From NCBI RefSeq assembly GCF_035046485.1, contig NC_085137.1, forward strand, positions 445,226,334 to 445,290,333: a stretch of DNA of 64,000 nt, given 5' to 3'. Source of the DNA: Aedes albopictus. Its lineage: Eukaryota; Arthropoda; Insecta; Diptera; Culicidae. The position numbers and the translations under genes were made by a program. The notes beneath the pieces were generated by a model. It was not told the origin of the DNA and searched no databases. It worked only from the letters and a program-made list of their open reading frames with translations. Below, in pieces: positions 29,701-38,765 of the stretch; positions within the stretch are counted from its first letter, which is position 1, and every line of letters starts with the position of its first letter.

Positions 29701-32075
29701 TCGAATACAACGCGAAGTCTTGTTGTTGAGCTCGTCGGTTTTACAATGGCATGGTGTGGCAGATAGTATCCATGATCTTCGTTACCTGCATGCTCCACTC
29801 TTCGGCAATGTCTTAATGCCAAGTATTCGTTGATGAACGATACGTACTGTTGTTTCAGCTCTGGAGACTGTACAAATCTCCTCTCCAAGTGCAGAAATCG
29901 CCGCTCAGCAAGATGTCGTGTATCTCCGAGCTGGTTTACGTTGTTTCGGAAGGGCAGCCTAACAACAAAGCGGCCGTTTTCTCGACGATGAGTTTTCTCG
30001 AAATGTTCGATGCACTGCTCGTTTTCGGTTGTCAGCTTCGTCGTTTCCGGAACTTCCTCTTGCTCCCAGAAACGCTGCACAGTATCCTCCAAATTTGTTT
30101 CCGCCGGTTGGCATTGGGCGGTAGTTACCACCACTGGCCTCTGATTGCTCCTGTAGGAACCGCAAACAATCCAACCGAGCTCCGATCGCCATAGCATAGG
30201 TTGACCGATGTCGAGCTTTAGGCGTTCGGTTATCAGTAGTTCAAAAAAGAGTTCGGCCCCGATCAACATGTCTACTCGAGCTGGAATGTTGAAACGGGGA
30301 TCTGCTAGGTTCAGGTCGGGCGGTATATTCCATGGACGCACATCAATTTTCTCCAACGGAAGAACGCCAGTAACCTGTGGCACTATCAGGAACTCCAGAC
30401 TCCACGATGACTCGTTGCAGGATGATTTAACTTCGGCTGCAGTTCTCTGTGTTGCCGTTAGCTTTTCACCATTGATCCCAACAATGGGAACTCGCACGTT
30501 ATCCAACTTCAGTCGAAGCATTTTGACGAAATTTTCGGACATGAAGTTGGATTGGGATCCCGAATCCAGCAACACTCGACAAGAACGGTAGCATCCACGA
30601 GTATCCTTCACTTGCACTACGGCCGTCGACAAAATCACTTCGTTTTTGTTCGGTTGTACAGATTTTCCGGTGAAACTGGTGCAGGTGACAGCTGACGTTG
30701 TTTGTTCGGGTTGGGTGGGCGGTTCCTTCTTCGTCTCCGGAACACTTCCTTCAGCAGCCTTCTCCGCCGGCACTGGAACCTCACTATGCAGCTGCGTATG
30801 GTGTTTTCTTCCGCAACCAGCTACCGTACAGACCCTGGACTTGCACTGGCCCACTCTGTGACCTCGTTTCAGGCAGTTGAAACAAAGTTGCTTCTCTTTG
30901 ACCGTCGCAATTCTCTCGGGTAGCGTCATTTGCTTCAACGCGCTGCATTTGTTGATGTTGTGCGACTCATCACAAATTACGCATACACCCTCGTTGATTT
31001 GTAAAGCTGTGTGCACCCTGACGTGTTGCTTCGGAGCAGTTAGTTGCGGTTTCTGCTTTACGCCCTCATTCGTTCGGTGTGACGTACCTGCCTCGCAGCG
31101 TTCAAGCACAAAGCAACGGTTGCGCAGAAATTGCATGGTTTCCGTGTAGTCTGGCAGTTCTTTTGGTGTGATGGTGCTTTCCCAGAGGCTCAACGTGGCC
31201 TTGTCAAGCTTGGACGTCAACAGTGAAACCACCAGCTGCTCGGACATACCCTCCATGTGTTGATCGTGGAATTCCAAGGCCTCAACGTGACGACTGCACT
31301 CCTCTACAAGCTGCCTCAAGTCTGATGAACACTCCTTATTCATCTTCTTTAGGTTGAGAAGACCACCAACGTGAATATCGATGATCGTCCTTTTATTCTC
31401 GAACCTCTCTTCTAACAAGTTCCAGGCTGCTTGGAAATTGTTTTCGTTCAGTATCTGCTCACTGATCACGTTCTCCGCCTTTCCCTTCAGTGACTGCGTC
31501 AAGTAATGCAATTTGGTTGCGTCAGACAATCCGGGATGTTTTTGCATCAAATCCTGGAAGAGCTGTTTGAATCTGAACCACCTTTCGTATGTCCCATCGA
31601 AGGTTGGTAGAGGGACAGCTGGTAGTCCGGCCGGTTGATTAACAATCACTGGTTGTTGTTCGCCGGCAACCGCGGCATCGGCCAACCGGGGTCGAACAGC
31701 AGCAACTTGTTGCATTCGATATGCCTCCACAGCAGAGCAAATCGCCACTCGAATACCTTCATAGAGCTGCTCGAATTCTATGAATTGTTTCTCCTGCTGA
31801 ACTCGTTGATCAGGAAACGTAGCATAAATCTCGTTCTGTAGGATGTTGAACTCATCATAGCAGGCATCCACTCGTCGCAGATAGGTGTCCAAGTGATGAA
31901 CTGTGATTTCCTCTGGCTTGGCAAGTACCAGCTTTATTCGCTGCAGCTTCGACGTGACAGCTTGTCGGCGGAACTCAAACTCGTTCATCTTCTGATCCAT
32001 GATGTTGTGTTGCTTTTTCTTCTTTTGATCAGAAACCGACGGCGTATGCATCACATTACCCACTGTGCCATCCAT
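26748..32075 (-). CDS. BEL/Pao Gag-Pol polyprotein, intact
   Basis: One 1775-residue frame. Gag has a DUF1759-like core (about 155-300), then three cysteine/histidine clusters: CX2CX3HX4C at 365-377, zinc knuckle CFNCLKRGHRVGQC at 398-411, and CX4CX3HH from 416. Aspartic protease: LLDSGSQSNF, Asp504. Reverse transcriptase (about 760-1000): FTADIVKMYRQI, YGTSCAP and YMDD at 910-913. RNase H: Asp1090 (GFSDAS), Glu1144 (PRAELCG), Asp1174 (LWCDSQ). Integrase has an HHCC zinc site (His1403 to Cys1441) and catalytic Asp1473, Asp1537 and Glu1591. A DUF5641-like tail (about 1671-1768) ends it. All catalytic residues are present. Gag and Pol share one frame without a frameshift or stop, usual in BEL/Pao. 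It makes and integrates the element's own cDNA. Confidence 0.95.
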   Translation of the reverse strand: MDGTVGNVMHTPSVSDQKKKKQHNIMDQKMNEFEFRRQAVTSKLQRIKLVLAKPEEITVHHLDTYLRRVDACYDEFNILQNEIYATFPDQRVQQEKQFIEFEQLYEGIRVAICSAVEAYRMQQVAAVRPRLADAAVAGEQQPVIVNQPAGLPAVPLPTFDGTYERWFRFKQLFQDLMQKHPGLSDATKLHYLTQSLKGKAENVISEQILNENNFQAAWNLLEERFENKRTIIDIHVGGLLNLKKMNKECSSDLRQLVEECSRHVEALEFHDQHMEGMSEQLVVSLLTSKLDKATLSLWESTITPKELPDYTETMQFLRNRCFVLERCEAGTSHRTNEGVKQKPQLTAPKQHVRVHTALQINEGVCVICDESHNINKCSALKQMTLPERIATVKEKQLCFNCLKRGHRVGQCKSRVCTVAGCGRKHHTQLHSEVPVPAEKAAEGSVPETKKEPPTQPEQTTSAVTCTSFTGKSVQPNKNEVILSTAVVQVKDTRGCYRSCRVLLDSGSQSNFMSENFVKMLRLKLDNVRVPIVGINGEKLTATQRTAAEVKSSCNESSWSLEFLIVPQVTGVLPLEKIDVRPWNIPPDLNLADPRFNIPARVDMLIGAELFFELLITERLKLDIGQPMLWRSELGWIVCGSYRSNQRPVVVTTAQCQPAETNLEDTVQRFWEQEEVPETTKLTTENEQCIEHFEKTHRRENGRFVVRLPFRNNVNQLGDTRHLAERRFLHLERRFVQSPELKQQYVSFINEYLALRHCRRVEHAGNEDHGYYLPHHAIVKPTSSTTRLRVVFDASARSDTNLSLNDVLITGPVLQDSLMAIVLRFRRYKYVFTADIVKMYRQIRVDESDSPYQKILWRENCQEPLNTLELTTVTYGTSCAPFCATACLKQLADDEQTEFPIASKVARKDFYMDDVLSGDDELQRALESQYQLTAMLQRGGFRLHKWCANTPELLERIPVNEREVQAKIEDHNPNEVIKTLGLLWDPKNDVFLFRTRTQDEMREFNTKRTVLSDTAKIFDPLGLLEPVTVVAKLFIQELWARGVNWDERLTAEQEARWRRFTQDLQRINELQIPRRALADDATAFEIHGFSDASQKAYGACVYLRSIKRDGTAAMHLLSSKTRVAPLPKKPGSKRSGKPFTIPRAELCGAHLMAKLVAAIIEHLDLEVHAIVLWCDSQIVLCWLNKSPDTLEVFVGNKVREIKQLTDGFEWRYINTKQNPADLASRGLSSSELQQSAIWWHGPSMLHNADYTYQHIEQPPCNDYELAALAHVSVQVQPCELLTRYSDFRRLQRIVAYIYRFLDNCRQKDGTRRRTGFLTVIELRSATQKIISLAQLEGFADEFRMLRSGQTAKSKLLALDPFIDREGMLRVGGRLKHANISFGKKHQLLLPRSHHVTKILIAALHKEHLHIGQQGLLAIVRQRYWPVRAKCTIRQIVKKCVRCFRMNPPEVVQFMGALPDYRVNPSPVFYSTGIDYAGPFFVRQGRRAAKVKAYVALFICMSTKAIHLELVSDLTSAAFLAALHRFVGRRGCPEKLVSDNATNFKGAHSELQELYKLLQSQQLQDEVDRFCAAKEIQWSFIPPRSPNFGGIWEAGVKAAKSHLKVILCEASLTYEEMNTVLVQIEAILNSRPLTQISNDANDLTALTPGHFLVGRELTAVPEPSYGNVRVSSLSRWQHLQKLKQDFWARWSAEYLSELQPRSKWYKGKVTIRPGMLVVIREDNVAPQLWHLGRITEVTPGAEGLVRVVKIRTTNGEVSRSVSKIAILPIEDSSEGMN

Positions 32076-32299
32076 CTCACTATAGTCTTTTTAGCTAGTT
32101 TTTCTTTCTCACTGAATGTTCACTGTCAGCACCGGTAGTTCAAACGGGGAACGACGCGGGATTGAGGTTATGCACTACGAACAATTTGCATCCGGACGCA
32201 TGCCAAACGATGGTCGGACACAAAGTTGTTTTTTCTCGCGGAAAGAAGTGGTTTCCTCGGAAACTCTACTTAGTCACTCGCGACCGATCACTCCGCGAA

Positions 32300-32321
32300 A
32301 TCCGGCTCGATAATTGGACCA
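32300..32321 (-). promoter_or_regulatory. Primer binding site of the BEL element
   Basis: Four bases inside the 5' LTR the minus strand reads TGGTCC, then AATTA, then TCGAGCCGG. TGG pairs with the CCA end of a tRNA. TGGTCC and TCGAGCCGGATT both match the complement of the insect tRNA-Tyr 3' end as I remember it, but the element has about four extra bases between the two blocks. Confidence 0.6.
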
Positions 32322-32325
32322 AAAA

Positions 32326-32505
32326 TGTTTCGGATACGCGCGAAAATGGTAGGAAAAACTTCCGTAATAAAAACTGCGTCCAATTTCACACGTTGCTATT
32401 TATTATTCTCGTTTTAATACAGTGTTGGAAGAAAGTACCAAAGAAAAAATGACAATGTTGCTTCGGGTAATACTTCGGCCGAGGGGCGCTCTAATTTTCA
32501 TAACA
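32326..32505 (-). repeat. 5' LTR of the BEL element
   Basis: 180 bp, apparently identical to the 3' LTR. It must hold the promoter and polyadenylation signals. The minus strand carries AT-rich stretches in its middle; a clean TATA box was not identified. Confidence 0.95.
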
Positions 32506-32510
32506 GTTAC
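32506..32510. repeat. Target-site duplication of the BEL element, right copy
   Basis: GTTAC, matching 26539-26543. Removing the element and one copy restores a continuous LINE sequence, GGAGTAAAGTTACTTTGTAG. Confidence 0.9.
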
Positions 32511-32995
32511 TTTGTAGCCAACGAGGTATCAAAGTAAGGTAAGGTAGATTGATATAGGTGCACAGGTCAAGAAGGTAAAGGCAGCAGACGCCCGTGAAAC
32601 CTGTGTGTATCAGTGGAGCATACTCAACGGTTGAAGGACAGATGCCTGTGCGTCGTGGCGAAATCGAGAACTCAGTGACTGTTGCGTATTAACCCCTAGT
32701 GCTACTCGGCAGAAAGCATGAGACAGTGGTATATTACCGCCAGAATCTTAATTGACAGTAAGGATAAGGACAGTCGAGACATGAATCTGTCATCGGAGGA
32801 ATATCCGAGGTACAAAACAGTATGGAACAGAAAGCTGTGCGGAAATTTTCCAAAATTGTCTTGGGTGTGTGGAGAACAACTGCGCCGCCTCCCGTCATGT
32901 ACTACGATCGAGGGTGAATTTGGTCAACCGCAATTTCTCGGCTGTCTCACATCCGATTGCTATTTTGGATGTGATTATAACGTAACCTAGGATAT
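32511..32995 (+). pseudogene. LINE 3' remnant after the BEL insertion
   Basis: Continues the LINE at 25587-26538 for a short way (TTTGTAGCCAACGAGG). It then joins a second LINE-like ruin with TAGATTGATATAGGTGCAC, also seen near 25010. Frames are broken throughout. Confidence 0.5.
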
Positions 32996-33091
32996 TTATA
33001 GATGTACTCAACATATATTCTAAACTGTTTTAAAGAAGACCTAAAAATTGCAGTGGGCTTGGTGAGAGAATTTGTTGTAATTTCAATCCAG

Positions 33092-33215
33092 ACTTTCTTC
33101 TTGTTATGACGTCCCAACTGGGACAGACACTGCTTCTTATCTTGGTGTCATAAAAGCAGTTCTATATTTATTAACTAAGACCTTGTGTTGCAAAATGGCC
33201 TTTTGGGATGTGTAA
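33092..33215 (-). mobile_element. SINE 3' fragment, Feilai-like
   Basis: TTCTTCTTGTTATGACG and CCCAACTGGGACAGA, then ATTTATTAACTAAGA, reproduce the reversed tail and body of the SINEs at 43098 and 50412. The tRNA head is missing. Confidence 0.6.
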
Positions 33216-33239
33216 ATCGGGTTTTAAGCAAGTAATTAC

Positions 33240-33510
33240 CGTGTATGCACCAAACTTTGCGCAGTTAAGAAAAATCAAATTTCTAATCGTTATAAAAAAT
33301 ACAAATAAACAAATAATATCATGAACAACATGCTCATATGATAGACTAATGATCCTTCTTTGAGTCTGCAATATTTAAAAAATCATAATATGAACCAAAA
33401 AATACTTAACATAGAAAAACTATTTCATTGCCTTGTTCCTAACTTTGCGCACAAAATCTTCGATTGTTCCTAACTTTGCGCATGGTGTGCCTAACTTTGC
33501 GCATGCTATG
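33240..33510. repeat. Reiterated CCTAACTTTGCGCA motif
   Basis: The motif occurs three times at about 33437-33502, with a diverged inner copy (CCAAACTTTGCGCAG) near 33249. This pattern looks like the end of a DNA transposon with repeated terminal motifs. The other end may lie in or beyond the assembly gap. Confidence 0.55.
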
Positions 33511-33823
33511 GATTGCTTGAAAAAGTCATCAAAAATACTATTATTTAATGTTTCCCCATTGAACTAAAGTTATTCAGGTAGTGTGCTCTCAACTGATCTT
33601 TGTTGAAATACTTTTTCCTACGAGACAGGGGCGACGGAGGCCTCCGGCAGTTCTTGAATTCGTCTGCGGTTCGTACTAGGCACCTATCCTGTGAACAATC
33701 AAAAATTCATGAGGGGTTTTCCAGTGGGTAGTGATCAAAGGTAAAAGCTTCCTGATAAATGGAGTGATCGTTACGGATAGGAACAATAAGGGATCATTTA
33801 AATATGACGTCCATCTTCGGTGA

Positions 33824-34323
33824 NNNNNNNNNNNNNNNNNNNNNNNNNNNNNNNNNNNNNNNNNNNNNNNNNNNNNNNNNNNNNNNNNNNNNNNNNNNNN
33901 NNNNNNNNNNNNNNNNNNNNNNNNNNNNNNNNNNNNNNNNNNNNNNNNNNNNNNNNNNNNNNNNNNNNNNNNNNNNNNNNNNNNNNNNNNNNNNNNNNNN
34001 NNNNNNNNNNNNNNNNNNNNNNNNNNNNNNNNNNNNNNNNNNNNNNNNNNNNNNNNNNNNNNNNNNNNNNNNNNNNNNNNNNNNNNNNNNNNNNNNNNNN
34101 NNNNNNNNNNNNNNNNNNNNNNNNNNNNNNNNNNNNNNNNNNNNNNNNNNNNNNNNNNNNNNNNNNNNNNNNNNNNNNNNNNNNNNNNNNNNNNNNNNNN
34201 NNNNNNNNNNNNNNNNNNNNNNNNNNNNNNNNNNNNNNNNNNNNNNNNNNNNNNNNNNNNNNNNNNNNNNNNNNNNNNNNNNNNNNNNNNNNNNNNNNNN
34301 NNNNNNNNNNNNNNNNNNNNNNN
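33824..34323. other. Assembly gap, 500 N
   Basis: Exactly 500 undetermined bases, so a placeholder of arbitrary length. Frames drawn across it are meaningless. Confidence 1.
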
Positions 34324-34419
34324 TGCCAATGGATTTTCCTACCTAACCTATGAAAAATCTGGTCAAATAACGATACACATTTTATTCCAATGTTCATTTA
34401 AATGTCCAGATATCTTACT

Positions 34420-34558
34420 TGATACTTGATGGGCTACAACTCGTAGCGGTGAGTCTACGCCGAATGAAGTATCCGCCTCCACTGGCCTCTGTCCTGGGCC
34501 AATCGCTTCCAGTCGCCCTGAACGTTTAGAGTCCTTAGGTCCTCCTCAAGTCCAGATA
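34420..34558 (-). pseudogene. LINE ORF2 C-terminal fragment
   Basis: On the minus strand the frame reads EEDLRTLNVQGDWKRLAQD, then RGQWRRILHSA and a stop. This is the same terminal segment as in the plus-strand LINE at 26400-26497 (VEEDLRSLHVRGNWRNIAQD). Upstream parts are missing. It is another member of the same or a sister family, inverted. Confidence 0.75.
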
Positions 34559-35867
34559 TCTATGATACTGGAAATCCTCCAGGTGATTTGATCGTTTTCA
34601 AGAATTTCATAACGAATTTGTCCATGCACTACACCTGGACATGTTCTCCAGATAGTATACCATCGAATAGTCTCCAGGGTTTGCTGGAAACATTCCTCAA
34701 GTAAGTTTTTCAGAAATAACATTAATACATTTTCGAACAATTCAAAGTAATCCATCACCAATTTCTAAAAAAGTTCTTTATGGAATTTTTCAAGTATTTC
34801 TGAAAAAAATTGGGATTCTCTGTCATAATTTAAGTATAGGATTCTATACAAAGAATTTAAAAAACATTTCATTTCAACATGAAGAAAGCTCTGACTTCTT
34901 CAAGCACTCTGTAATCTGGCTACCAGGAAGATTTATTTCCTGGGACTCAACTAGAATATTTTTCCAGAGTTATACTTGGAATATCTGCAATAACCTTTTT
35001 CGGAAATGTACCTTCTAAGCAGAAAACCCCCTGGAAAACCCTATTTGAATTTTTGAACCTTCTAAACAGAATACCCTCTTTGAATGAGTGTAATCAGTTT
35101 TGAACCGCTTCATTTTGCCCTCTAATGCTTATCCTTTGACCGATATACTCGTTATTCGACCATTCGACTACCACTTCTGAGTGTCTTTCTGAGTGTCAGT
35201 TGTCCACTTTTTCAGAAATTAAATTCAGAAAATTAAGAAAATTGAAAATAGTACTGTCAGTGCTCCGATTTTACCATATAAATCAGTATTACTCCAGAAT
35301 TACAATATGTAACTGACATGGCGAAGTGTATACAACTGAGAAGGAAATGGGGGTTTTTATATTATATTTTTACACAACCTGAGGGTTGGAGGGATAAGCA
35401 TTTCTGTATTAACATGCCAAAAGGGTCTAAATCGTTATGGTAAACAAACATATTTATGTCTCTGTCAGGGAATGAAATTATCAGCATTATTGAGACGAAA
35501 AGTGGCGTTTTCCGAGTAACCGAATAATTCAACGATTCTTTTTCCAGTGAGAAATGTTTATCGGTCGCTGCTGTTGTCCATGACCAAAGATAGCCGAAAA
35601 CTGAAAATGCCTCTATTCAATCGAACTTTTTTACACTTAGATGCTAGATTGCATCGCAACCTAGCGATTTGTGACCAAAAAGTGCAACCATACTTGCATC
35701 TTGTCACTTTAATTTGAAGAAGAGAGATTCGATGAAGAGAGATTCGATGAAGAGAACTATCTCATGTTACTTTCACCCTTATTTAAACTCAATCTAGATT
35801 TTCGTGCTCTAACTTTATCACCTTGCCGGTTATCGCGATTATTATCAGGAGGCAAATAACAAAAATT
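34559..35867. other. No gene seen; weak minisatellite traces
   Basis: AT-rich. Traces of the TCCAGG/GAATTT minisatellite occur at 34570-35050. A direct repeat of GAAGAGAGATTCGAT lies near 35720-35750. Nothing coding is recognised. Confidence 0.45.
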
Positions 35868-35948
35868 GTGCCGCCACCCGGATTCGAACCTAGACCCTTC
35901 ACAAAAATGTTTCTTAGCGCGCACCATAACCACGCGGCCACACAAGCT
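35757..35948 (-). mobile_element. tRNA-derived SINE
   Basis: The minus strand has a tRNA-like head at 35868-35948: A box TGGCCGCGTGGTTATGG, B box GGTTCGAATCCGGG. The body runs towards 35760. The frame at 35757-36002 is only the read-through of this SINE. Confidence 0.65.
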
Positions 35949-36338
35949 GCTCGAGAGGAGGAAAAAAATCGATGCATAAGCTACATTTGGTGGTGACGAC
36001 AAGACGGAAGGTGAACAAAGAGCAGAGAGCGGAGAGAATCAGCTTTCATTGCTAGTGATAATCCTTTTTCGGCGCTGCGGGACGAGCGAGAACGCACATT
36101 CTCGGGAGAAAACCGGTTCTGAATTTATCGCACTTCTTTTTTCGCCGATAATGCGTGTGAGAGAGTTTTCTATGATCACGATCGTGATCGATAATTTCAT
36201 TCCCTGGTCTCTGTAAGGCAAGCTGTAGGGTCTTCCAGATCCACCCACGCATGTCGATATCCTTAACAGAATGCGTGAAGATGGATTTTTCTGATAATGC
36301 GTGGGTGGATCGAGAAAAGTCCTAAAGCGACAAAATTA

Positions 36339-36662
36339 CACTGAAGTTTTTTTTTACGCGGTTTTTTTTACGCGGTCCGTCCTAAAAAAAACCGCGTTAT
36401 TTCAAGACCCGTCGTAAAAAAAAACCGCGTTATTTCAAAAACCGTCGTAAAAAAAATCCGCGTTTTTTTTTTCAAAAACACGCGGAAAATAGTCAGCACC
36501 ACATCTAACGTGACTTGACTTTTTTTACGACGTTTTTTGAAATAACGCGGTTTTTTTTTACGACGGGTCTTGAAATAACGCGGTTTTTTTTACGGCGGGT
36601 CTTGAAATAACGCGGTTTTTTTTTACGCGGGACCATTACCGTCGTAAAAAAAAACTTCAGTG
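36339..36662. mobile_element. TA-flanked MITE with reiterated AACGCGG/TTTTTTTACG arms
   Basis: 324 bp with terminal inverted repeats CACTGAAGTTTTTTTTTACG and its inverse, TA outside both ends (36337-36338 and 36663-36664). Each arm repeats a unit like CGCGTTATTTCAAGACCCGT with A/T homopolymers, so the arms are tandem arrays facing each other. It would fold into a long hairpin if transcribed. Tc1/mariner-type by target duplication. Confidence 0.8.
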
Positions 36663-36871
36663 TATGTTTGCTTATCAAAACCAGTTAGACATTTTAACGT
36701 GTTAATGCAGATTCAATCTGCTATATATTGTCCGTGCAGTTGCAAATCGGAATTTTTGACACGCGAAAATCGAGGTCTGACCCAAACCGTGCGTCGGACG
36801 GAGTGTGCTGGATAGAGGACAAAATTCGCACTCCAGCGCACTACGTCCGAAGTTATGTTTCACGCAAAGAG

Positions 36872-37055
36872 TGTAGCTTCGTGGTCGTGCGGCTAGTGTC
36901 ACCAAGCATTTAGTCGCATCGTGCTAAGGGGCGTGGGTTCGATTTCGCCGCAGCTATCAGGAAAAAAAATTCGGCTGTGCCACTGGGCGTTGCATGCTAG
37001 TCCGTTGTCTAGTGTCGTGCTTCCTTCAAAGAACAAATCAAGCATGATTTTTCAA
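36872..37055 (+). mobile_element. tRNA-derived SINE
   Basis: The head begins AGCTTCGTGGTCGTGCGGC, with B box GGGTTCGATTTCGCC at about 36935-36949. It is followed by a body with TGCCACTGGGCGTTGCATG and TCCGTTGTCTAGTGTCG. The body resembles that of the SINE at 57927 (CACTGGGCTACTGGGC, then GTCCGTTGTCT). Confidence 0.7.
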
Positions 37056-37269
37056 ATCGACGTATCTAACTTTTTCAGTGATCTGAGTAAATTCATGGTC
37101 GATGTTGACGACCATTTCACTAAAATAGTTTTTTATAAAAAGACCTTTTATAAGTTTTTTCGTGCTTAACATCACCAGGGATATAGCACGCACTAGGTAA
37201 GAAACAAAACTTACTCATTCCATGTCATTTTCACAATGAATTTTGACAAAAATACACATACACCGGGTT

Positions 37270-37445
37270 GGTTAGAGATACGTCATGCCAGATACGTCGC
37301 TATTGTATGGTTCCAGTTTAGTGTATCTGTTACTTTGGATTTTGGCTAGATACGTCGTTTGGTTTTCTCATATATCAAAACAATGTATCTATCAGTAAAG
37401 TTGTAAACATCAAAATAGTTAGATACGTCGTTTCGAAAAATATGC
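37270..37445. repeat. Reiterated AGATACGTCG motif
   Basis: AGATACGTC with small changes occurs four times between 37275 and 37435. Possibly a reiterated transposon end, with its continuation broken by the foldback that follows. Confidence 0.45.
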
Positions 37446-37448
37446 TTA

Positions 37449-38075
37449 CAAGGGAAGGTTACGATGGTGTCCCCCGGGGATTTCAACCGGACTATTTTTG
37501 TTGCATTCTACATGTGGAAATACGAATAAATCCAAAGCCTTTCGGGTGATGGGCCAGTGGTGTAGTCAGGAGGGGCCCTCAAAGGGGCAAATTAGGCAAA
37601 ATATAACATTATTGAAAACGCTCAAACGTCATCAAAATGCAAATTTCACAATGTATTGAAGTAAAAACAGGCAGAATATGCATGAATACGTGATTTCATA
37701 ATAAATTTATTTTACCATAGGCGTTGCTAGGGTGGGATGGGTGATGAACAAGGTGATACATTTTTATTAAAATAACTTCAACTGGTTCTTACCCTGGCAA
37801 CGCCTATGGTAAATTAAATTTGATACAAAATCATGTATTCATGCATATTCTGCCTGTTTCTACTTCAAAACATTGTGAAATTTACATTTTGATGACGTTT
37901 GAGCATTTTCAATAATGTTATATTTTGCCTAATTTTTCTTTTTGAGGGCCCCTCCTGACTACACCACTGGCCCATCACCCGAAAGGCTTTGGATTTATTC
38001 ATTTTTCCACATGTAGAATGCAACAAAAATAGTCCGGTTGAAATCCCCGGGGGACACCATCGTAACCTTCCCTTG
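37449..38075. mobile_element. Large foldback MITE with TTA target duplication
   Basis: 627 bp. Arms of about 275 bp (from 37449 and from 38075) are nearly perfect inverse copies, starting CAAGGGAAGGTTACGATGG, with an inner spacer of about 80 bp. TTA lies outside both ends (37446-37448 and 38076-38078), as in PIF/Harbinger insertions. A transcript would form one long double-stranded RNA. No transposase. Confidence 0.85.
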
Positions 38076-38534
38076 TTAGTTAAACAAATTAAGCAATAAA
38101 TCATCGAACATTGATGTAGATTCTTCAATTTGCTTTATGAATCATACATGCAGCTGAAAACCCGGATTTGTTTACATTTGCGAGTTACGTCGGATTGAAA
38201 AGTTATGCTTGAAATAGCTCACTGGAAGCATTCAACGTGTCCGTGTCTTTTAAAAGGATTTGGAAAAAATAGATAGTCGCGTGTGGGGAAACTTAGGGTT
38301 TCAACCACGACAACAATATTGGACCAAAATTTGCACTTAAGTAGCGTTTATGACGCATATACGGCAGATTAGCATTTATTGACCTGCTGTAAAGGCGCAT
38401 ATAGTGCCAAATAAATGCCATTATAACTGCTGTTTCCTTAAAAGAACTTGCTTGATGCTAGTCATGATCAAGCATATTTCATAAACATGAGATACAATCA
38501 GAGCTCAGTAGATTTTTGCTTTTTCTTAATCGTA

Positions 38535-38765
38535 GCTATTTATAACTGTTTGAATTACACCTAGCTGCAGGGAAGCTAGCAGCCTCCTTTATACTGCAGT
38601 GACATACAAATAGGCCTAAAAGTTTAATTGGAAATTGTAAAAAAAAATCGCGTTCTGGTGGGATTTGAACCCACGAATCCGTATTCATAAACCGGCGCTT
38701 TAACCAACTAAGCCACAGAACAGGAAACGATTCTGCAGAATAGAAAACTCCTACTATTTTCACAA
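38535..38765 (-). mobile_element. tRNA-like SINE or tRNA pseudogene
   Basis: The minus strand at about 38650-38722 reads GTTCTGTGGCTTAGTTGG, then AAAGCGCCGG, then GTGGGTTCAAATCCCACC, with GTTCTG and CAGAAC able to pair as an acceptor stem. It looks tRNA-like, but a second diverged copy at 46590-46661 with flanking similarity (GATTCTGC/GGAATA) points to a SINE. A real tRNA gene is unlikely because the anticodon loop would read ATG. Confidence 0.5.

Larger units (their letters stand above)
26544..32505 (-). mobile_element. Complete BEL/Pao LTR retrotransposon
   Basis: A 5962-bp element on the minus strand. Two 180-bp LTRs start TG and end CA and look identical base by base. A 5-bp GTTAC duplication flanks them. 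In the element's sense the order is 5' LTR (32326-32505), primer binding site, leader of 250 bp, one long ORF (32075-26748), polypurine tract, 3' LTR (26544-26723). All hallmarks are intact and the insertion lies in the 3' end of a dead LINE. Identical LTRs imply a recent insertion and it may still be active. There is no envelope-like frame, so it is an intracellular retrotransposon. Confidence 0.95.

Noticed and set aside
27266..31149. Plus-strand and alternative minus frames within the polyprotein region
   Set aside because: Shadows of the intact Gag-Pol frame.
26748..32075. Possible envelope gene making the BEL element an errantivirus-like virus
   Set aside because: The polyprotein stop lies 24 bp before the LTR and no further frame exists in the element's sense.
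33676..34397. Open frames of 177-217 codons across 33.8-34.3 kb
   Set aside because: They consist almost wholly of undetermined bases from the 500-N gap.
38650..38722. Candidate genuine tRNA gene
   Set aside because: The fold is plausible but the anticodon loop would read ATG, a diverged copy with similar context exists at 46.6 kb, and no terminator run follows in a clean way. Treated as SINE-derived.
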